DNA from: Gnetum montanum
Taxonomy: Eukaryota; Streptophyta; Gnetopsida; Gnetales; Gnetaceae
DNA length: 53,164 nt
Reading direction: 5' to 3'
NCBI GenBank assembly: GCA_015680685.1
Contig: MNCI01028264.1
Location: forward strand, 17,542-70,705
In this document: positions 47,181-53,164 of the stretch, in pieces
Layout of the letters: every line of letters begins with the position of its first letter
How positions within the stretch are numbered: the stretch's first letter is position 1
Program-made: the position numbers and the translations under genes
The notes under the pieces: model-generated
What the model was told of the DNA's origin: nothing
Databases searched by the model: none
What the model saw: only the letters and a program-made list of their open reading frames with translations

Positions 47181-47800
47181 TCAATGTGCATGGCCCACCA
47201 CAACCTAAAACTGGAAAAATGCATAGCCTACCATGCCCTAAAACTAGTAAGTTGTGATGGCCCACAATGGCCTAAAATTGGAAAATCATGATGGCCCATC
47301 ATGACCTAAAACTAGCAAAACACATAGCTTTCCATGGCCTAAAATTGGCAAATCATGATAGCCTACCATGGCCTAAAACTAGTAAATCATGATAGCCTAC
47401 CATAGCCTAAAACTAGCTAATCATGATAGCTTGCTATGGTCTAAAATTGGCAAAAAAAATGACCACAGGTCATGATGACTTGACATGGTCTAAAACTGAT
47501 AAAACACATGATCCACGAAGGTGTAAAATTGGCAAAACATCATTAAGGTTCCCTAAGGCCTAAAACTGGGAAAACATCAAGGCCTGTTATGGTCTAAAAC
47601 TAGTAAATTGTCATGGCCTGCTAAGGCATAAAATTGGTAAAACATCAAGCTTCACTACTGCCTAAAACTAATAAATCATGAGGCCTAACATGACCTAAAA
47701 TTGGCAAATCATGATGGGTTACCATGGCCTAAAACTGGCAAATCGTGATAGTCCATCATGGCTTAAAAATCGCAAAACTCTTATAACCTATTATAACCAA
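47181..47800. repeat. 34-bp tandem array, 17 units
   Basis: Seventeen diverged units of about 34 bases share the core ggcctaaaactggcaaatc and then a catgatagccyaccatgg-like part. Cores alternate between aaaact and aaaatt; the order from unit 3 on is att, act, att, act, act, repeated, which suggests a five-unit higher-order period of about 170-185 bases. Supporting this, units 4 and 9 share aaaacacat, and units 2 and 12 share taarttgtsatggcc. No coding function. It lies beyond the 3' end of the minus-strand frame at 48.1-50.4 kb. Confidence 0.9.
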
Positions 47801-48114
47801 TTACAGCTGCATGAGTTAACCAATGTAGCCTTGTAATATGAGTAAAAAACATAAAAATGTATAACATGCATAAAAAATAAATACTAAATAATATAAATGA
47901 AATTAAAATTTTAAAGAATAATAGTCAAAATATCTGTAACATAATAACCAAGTTCACATAGGATGACAAAAGATTAAATAATGCATAAAATAATAAATTG
48001 TCTCTCAATAACCAAAGGCTAACACTAGTTACAACATCATAATAATAAAATCAACAACCACAAATGTAAGTAGCCAAAGACATAATCAACAGATGGTACT
48101 ATGGTGTAGTTGTA
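47801..48114. other. AT-rich spacer
   Basis: A-rich with many short ataaa strings; no gene or repeat seen. Confidence 0.4.
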
Positions 48115-50440
48115 GCGGGTTAAGGAGCACTTCCATCATCATCATTGGATTTACCAATGTCACCTAGTACATGTACTAGAACAACAAAAACTTAATCAGT
48201 AATTAACATAGTTAAACCATGAACTAAAGTATAATGATTAATTAAATTAAAAAATCTTGGGAGGGCTTTGGTGCAACATCCTTTTTGGGGAGGCTTAAAA
48301 GGCTAGCATCTAGATGATGGAGGATCTGGTCTTCAATCATGTGGATGTAGTCCACCTTCAAGAGATTAACAGCTATCACAATGTTGCTCTCATTGATCTT
48401 GGTCCATGTAGGTGGCTCTCATGATAATGTAGTAGTACTCAGCTCCCTAGAAGTATTAGAGACTTGAGGGGTTGGAGAAGTAGCAACCATCAGAGAGCTT
48501 TCAAATAGTTTGAAGACACTCTCTTTTTGAATCACCTTCATGCATAGCTCCAACTTACATTGTTTAATGAACTCCTCCTACAACCACTTAATATAAGCCT
48601 CACATTCTTCCTTGTACTTTTTCTTGTGGTATTTTTGTGCCTAGGCCCACTCAAGGACCTAAGCACAACAATCTCTTCAATTCCTAGCCTTGTGAGCTAG
48701 AAAGCCCATATACAACCTCTACTTGATGATTTTCTTAGAAAGGACAACCTTGTCATGGATGGCATTCCAATATCATACCCATGTTATCTTATTAGTTTGC
48801 AAGAAGTTAATGTTAGCCACTTGGGCTTCCACAAACCCCTTATGATATTGGAGATCTTTAATTATCTTAGCCTACCTCTTAGTCTCATGTTCCAATGCCA
48901 CAATTCATTCCCATAGGAACTCATTTGAACATTGGATTTCCCATGAATTTAGCATATGAGAGTGCATATTTAGTGGTGATTTTGTATAACTTCCATCAAA
49001 CATTTTCTACTTTGGATGGTATGCTAGATAATGCATTCATCTCAAAGGCATGGTTGGGATTTCATCCAATAGAAGGAATTGCAAGAAATGTAACAATAAA
49101 ATATCCATATAAAAATAATAAGCAAGAAAAATTACCAAAAATACCTAAAACTACTAAGAGCATATAACTATAAGACCTATACAAAATAAAAAAAATGCAT
49201 AAAAGCAAGATAAGTTAAGGTTCTCATGAACATTGGGAGTAATCTATTACAACTAATTGATCATGTCTTTGGTCATCTATTACATGAACTCCATTTTGGA
49301 TGGAACCTCTACCCATGGTTTCATGCAAAACATAGATATGAAAGCATCAGGTTGAGGTTCAGGAGCTACAACAAGCATGAAACATAGTTTAATGATTAGA
49401 ACCAAGTTCAAACATGGGACTATAACATGCAACATATAAAAAAAACTCATAAATACTTGGGAGCTCATCTAAGAGAATGATAGGGGTTTCACTTAGCTGT
49501 GAGCCATCAAATATGGTGTTGAAGTCATCCAATGCAACATTGGATAATCCCTCATCCTCATGCCATTACATAGCCTCCTCCTCTAGGTGCTTTTATTCCA
49601 CCTCTACTATTACTACTTAGGCTAACAATTCTTGTTGTTTGTCATAAAGGTTAAAGAAGACAAAACATGGAACAACTTAACATATCTTTCCCAACATAAA
49701 ATGACAACATAACCATAAGACATATAACATAAAAACATAAAAAACTTAAACAAAAACCATAATAAAGCATACTTGTAACCACAGTGTGCACCTAGTTAAC
49801 TTTAACCACAAGCCTTCTCTTCGAAGGCTGCTCAATGGCTACTGCTACTACTTCAACCAATGGCTTATTTAGTTTGGCTCTAGTTTCTCCATTAGCTTCG
49901 ACACATAACTCTTTGGCCTTATAAATTCTCCCTTATGAAACTTGGGCTCCTATCCCCATGTTACCAGGGATAGGATAACACATGCCATTAAAACATTTAG
50001 TGGTCACAGATAGTGATTCCCCAATGTCCTTTGGTGGGTTTTGGGCATGCATGGTTGGAAAAACATGTTTCATTCAAGGCTAAAAGAGTTGGAATGGATC
50101 TTAAATTATTCATTTTCCATCCTTCCTCACCACTAGGAACTCTGTGAATCTCCTTAGATATGTTGCAAAAAATGCAAAATGCATATGACATATTGTAGTG
50201 AGGTCTATCCAAAGTTTTAGGGTTTTTCCTCATAGCCTAGAGACCAAACAATCAACCAAGTTGAATTAAGCACCTTCAATGAGAAAATTTTTCATGGTTC
50301 ATGCATGCTCAATGCAAATGACATTCTTTTGTGATAGTAGATTTGGGAACACCCAAGATTGGAATAATACATACATCTCCTTGGCCTTTGCATCTTAGAA
50401 ATGATCGAAGGACAAGTTAAAATGCCCATAGTGAGAGTTG
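48115..50440 (-). pseudogene. Unrecognised charged coiled-coil gene, copy 2, apparently with introns
   Basis: Minus-strand coding-like blocks alternate with AT-rich gaps. Block 1 (50440-about 49780): EEVEEWLNSHYGHFNLSF, KEMYVLFQSWVFPNLLSQ, then a 78-codon intact piece (RKNPKTLDRPHYNMSYAF...). Block 2 (about 49650-49455): HEDEGLSNVALDDFNTI, SETPIILLDELP. Block 3 (about 49374-49290): APEPQPDAFISMFCMKPWVE. Block 4 (about 49060-48255): long Lys/Glu-rich coiled coil (HKKKYKEECEAYIKWL, EEFIKQCKLELCMKV) ending IEDQILHHLDASLLSLP. The gap between blocks 2 and 3 starts CAA/GTATTT and ends TTGTTGTAG/CT, a convincing plant intron; another CAA/GTATGC follows block 1. Related to copy 1. Broken by stops, many TAG in place of CAG. 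Function unknown. Confidence 0.5.
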
Positions 50441-50501
50441 AGCCATTCTTCCACCTCCTCCTGGTGGCCTCTATCCTTCCCTAATTTGGTGAAAACTATT
50501 T

Positions 50502-50690
50502 TTTTTTGGGTTTTTATTATCTCCTATTTTTGTGGGTTGTTATTATTCCCTATTTTTGTGGGTTGTTATTATCCCCTATTTTTGTGGGTTGTTATTATCC
50601 CCTATTTTTGTGGGTTGTTATTATCTCCTATTTTTATGGGTTGTTATTATCCCTTACTATTGTGGGTTGTTATTATATCCTATTTTCTTT
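50502..50690 (+). repeat. 26-bp minisatellite, seven units
   Basis: Seven units with core gtgggttgttattatcccct; the GGG of successive units falls at 50508, 50534, 50560, 50586, 50612, 50638 and 50664, exactly 26 bases apart. Three overlapping frames through it give repetitive hydrophobic peptides that are artefacts of the repeat. A single unit is present at the equivalent place of the second direct repeat (51676-51705). Confidence 0.96.
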
Positions 50691-50968
50691 AAGATGGAAG
50701 ATTATAAATTGTACCGTACTGGCATGCTCATTCCTTGCCTTTGCAGCTTTGGATGCTCACCTGCATTACCATATCCACACTAATGAGGGGTGAAACTCCC
50801 CGAAAACATTTTGTGTGAATGTAATGCTTTGATGAGTATTTTTTAGGTTTTAATTTTTTTAGGTTTTCTTTTCTATTGCTTTACCGTCCCTTACCTTGGC
50901 GTACGAGATCACCATAAAAATTCTAAGTTAACCTAAAAAATTTTTCTATCTCATTACCTGGGTAAGGT
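50660..50968 (+). repeat. Direct repeat, left copy
   Basis: Matches 51684-51990 at an offset of about 1025 bases: ctttaagatgg.agattataaattg, gaggggtgaaactcc, gttttgtgtgaatgtaatgc, gagatcaccataaaaa and ttaagttaacc are shared in order. The pair could be LTRs of a small non-autonomous element or a tandem segmental duplication. Confidence 0.88.
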
Positions 50969-51675
50969 TGTTCTCTATAGACCAGCAACCAAGTTGCTAT
51001 TTCTCCTGGAGTCTTGCCATTTTCATCTTTCTATTTTTGGTTAGTTCTCCTTTGCAGGTTCATCATGATTGATCGCGTTGCTAGATCTAGCAAACCATGG
51101 CAAGAGGCTATACTTTTAGCACTGTGCCTTGGAAAATTGCCCAGCGTCTCATTGATCTCTTTAGCCCTAGTTGTGATTTCATTACTACCAGCACTTCTAT
51201 AGCATTTGCGCCATTACAACTCCTTTTTTCCCTTTTTCAAATTCCATTTCAGCTGCTTGCCATTTGGTTGCTACCACCTTTGCTATGTTTGCTGCCAATG
51301 CCGCCACCACCGAGCTTACATTAGCGTTGTCATGCAACCGTCGTTGCTATGCAGCCATCGCCATTGTCACTTTTGCAGTTGTTGGTACTTCCTTCGTTGC
51401 TGCTATCTTCATGGATTTCCCTTTTGCTTTTCCCTTTCCCTTCCCCCCCTTTTTTTGGTTGTTAATGTGGGCCTTCGATCTTGTTTGTCTTTGTTTGTAT
51501 GGTTGGACCCCTCATGTCCAATTGATTAAACATGAGGGCTTTCCTAAACCCTACATTTCATTGTCTCTACCAAAATTTTTGACACTTGTTGACATTGACA
51601 GATCACCCTAAAAAACTATTTTTCATTTTTCTAGTACCTCCTCCCACCCCCATTCGACCAGCATGAGTGGGGCCC
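50969..51675. other. Less AT-rich segment between the direct repeats
   Basis: About 700 bases clearly richer in GC than the surroundings around 51180-51420, with several overlapping plus-strand frames (longest 115 codons from 51264, Ala/Phe-rich). The peptides have no motif I recognise, and competing frames make it impossible to choose. It ends in gagtggggcccccc, a purine/pyrimidine switch just before the right repeat that might be a purine tract. Confidence 0.4.
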
Positions 51676-51990
51676 CCCTATTTTTGTGGGTTGTTATTAT
51701 CTCCTATTTTCTTTAAGATGGGAGATTATAAATTGTACTATATTAGCATGCTCATCCCTTGCCTTTTCAGCTTTGGCTACTTAGCCACATTACTAGATCC
51801 ACACTGATGAGGGGTGAAACTCCCTGAAAACGTTTTGTGTGAATGTAATGCTTTGATGAGTTTTTTTTTTAGGTTTCAGTTTTTTTAGGTTTTCTTTTTT
51901 TCTTCTTTACTATCCCTTACCTTGCCTCACGAGATCACCATAAAAATTTTAAGTTAACCCAAAAATTTTAAAAAAATTTCTAAGTTAACA
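51676..51990 (+). repeat. Direct repeat, right copy
   Basis: Copy of 50660-50968 preceded by only one 26-bp unit instead of seven. Differences from the left copy are mostly transitions and T-run length changes. Confidence 0.88.
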
Positions 51991-53164
51991 AAACTACCTA
52001 TGAAATCATCTAAGCTTCTTGATCAACTACTCAAAGGTGGTTGTACCCAATACAAACAATTAACTAAGAATTCCCATAAGAGACATGATCACTTGTGTAA
52101 GATCATTAAGGATCCCACTGTGGCTACCAAAGATGATCCACCAATGTCCAAATACCTTAAGCTAGACTAAATTTATCTTTATCACTAGCTTCCTATCCAC
52201 GACATTGATTTTTACTTAGCTTAAAAGGATAATTTGTAGAAAATGATAAATAGTGACGAGTTGGTCCTAGACACATCCAACCTAGTTAGGCCTTAGAACC
52301 AACACATTTTGGTGTACAATGATCCCTTAAATGCTAACAATGACCAATACAAAATAGTCACATTCAATGTTAGTAATAGTTCTAAACATCCTAGGGAGCC
52401 ATTTGTGATTTGGGTACCTCCTCATGATGAAAGGGCTTTAGCTTCATTGAATTTAAAGACTCCTTTTATCATAAGGATGTCATCACCTATGCCTCCCAAA
52501 ATAACCATTTGTAATTAGAATGCCCCTCTACCTTCATTAAACCTACAATCTAGGTTTGTTAGCATCCTCATATGGTAGCTAATACTTTAACATCTTCTCA
52601 ATTAGATAGCAAGAAATCACCTCCAAAACAATTTAAGAAGATAGTTTCTAAGCCTAATGCTAAGGACAATAAATAATCAAAGGTAATGAAGGAAGTAGGT
52701 TCACTAAAGCCTACACCTATTTTAGCCATTCCCATGAGCTCTAATGCTCAAATCACTTTGACAAACAAGGGAGATAAACAGACAATAAGAAAATGGAAAG
52801 TAACCTAAATAAAAAATGCTTAAACATGAGGTTAAAATATTAGGTAAAATGGAGAGTACAAGTTAACAAAAATAAAAAATTAGTTAATAATGATAAATAT
52901 TTTCTCACTACCTTGGAGTAGGTCAAGCTCTCCCTCAAACAAAAAAATGCTTCTTTTAGCCTATATGACCTAGTGATGAACTCTTCTTCTCACCTATTAC
53001 CTTAGTTAAGATGTTGATCTCTATTCATTTCAATGAGAATATTCTTGCCAACAAGGAGTCCATTCATGCAGTAATGGTACCCCCTTTACTTAGGGAGAAA
53101 CAAAGTTAACTATCTTGATGTTTCATCATAATGAGGTAAAACCATCTCACAAAGTGGTGAGATG
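51991..53164 (+). pseudogene. Ty3-type gag/protease-linker fragment, copy B, cut by window end
   Basis: Starts near 52000 with MKSSKLLDQLLKGGCTQYKQ and continues as a decayed frame: an intact 69-codon piece (52309-52518) with HPREPFVIWVPPHDERALASL, then SKKSPPKQFKKIVSKPNAKD, a Lys-rich gag end, then LEQVKLSLKQKNASFSLYDLV (52915-52977), and NKESIHAVMVPPL-like text near 53060. The last 250 bases match copy A at 45960-46235 on the same strand. Protease should follow beyond the window. Stops are present in several places. Confidence 0.6.

Noticed and set aside
48895-49167. 90-codon plus-strand frame
   Set aside because: It lies across an exon/intron border of the minus-strand coding-like gene and has no recognisable family; composition fits an antisense shadow.
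50438-50793. Three overlapping plus-strand frames giving long hydrophobic, membrane-like peptides
   Set aside because: They are translations of the 26-bp minisatellite; because 26 is not a multiple of 3, all three frames stay open and give the same repeating peptide.

Overview
The window looks like intergenic DNA from a large seed-plant nuclear genome. A gymnosperm is most likely: the sequence is AT-rich and CpG-poor, Ty3-type retrotransposons are deeply decayed and nested, introns are plant-like, and several elements carry tRNA-Asp-type primer sites. I see no intact protein-coding gene. Almost every recognisable reading frame is broken by stops and frameshifts, so most coding entries are pseudogenes. 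Species cannot be fixed from the sequence.

Left part (1-17,047): minus-strand remnants of a PIF1-like helicase (about 1.2-1.9 kb) and a retrotransposon gag (2.3-3.4 kb) precede a 13-kb Ty3/gypsy element (element 1, 3,967-17,047, plus strand). Element 1 has two diverged LTRs, a decayed tRNA-Asp-type primer site, gag, protease, RT-RNase H and integrase, then a 2-kb spacer and a second long frame before the 3' LTR.

Middle (17-25.7 kb): a 2.3-kb degenerate tandem array whose units carry a small hairpin (18.2-20.4 kb), a tRNA-derived SINE-like head, and a less AT-rich island holding a five-exon pseudogene of a tryptophan aminotransferase-related/alliinase-type PLP enzyme (22.9-24.9 kb). Another SINE-like head and the 3' end of an RTE-clade LINE follow.

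26.2-33.8 kb: a solo LTR, then element 2 (27,277-33,825), whose LTRs belong to the same family as the solo LTR. Element 2 is short, has gag but no pol, and keeps a perfect 5-bp target duplication (ACTAG), a tRNA-Asp-type primer site and a purine tract. Inside it is an almost perfect 257-bp inverted repeat; each arm abuts a single N, which suggests an assembly join.

Right part (34-53 kb): a minus-strand Athila-like gag-pol remnant (element 3, about 40.4-45.0 kb); two minus-strand copies of an unrecognised charged, coiled-coil frame (36.6-37.6 kb and 48.1-50.4 kb, the latter apparently with introns); two plus-strand gag/protease fragments of one further Ty3 family (45.8-46.9 kb and 52.0-53.2 kb); a 34-bp tandem array with hints of a five-unit higher-order period (47.2-47.8 kb); and a 26-bp minisatellite beside a roughly 300-bp direct-repeat pair (50.5-52.0 kb). 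Genes do not cooperate here; the layout records successive retroelement insertion, deletion and mutational decay around one dead enzyme gene.
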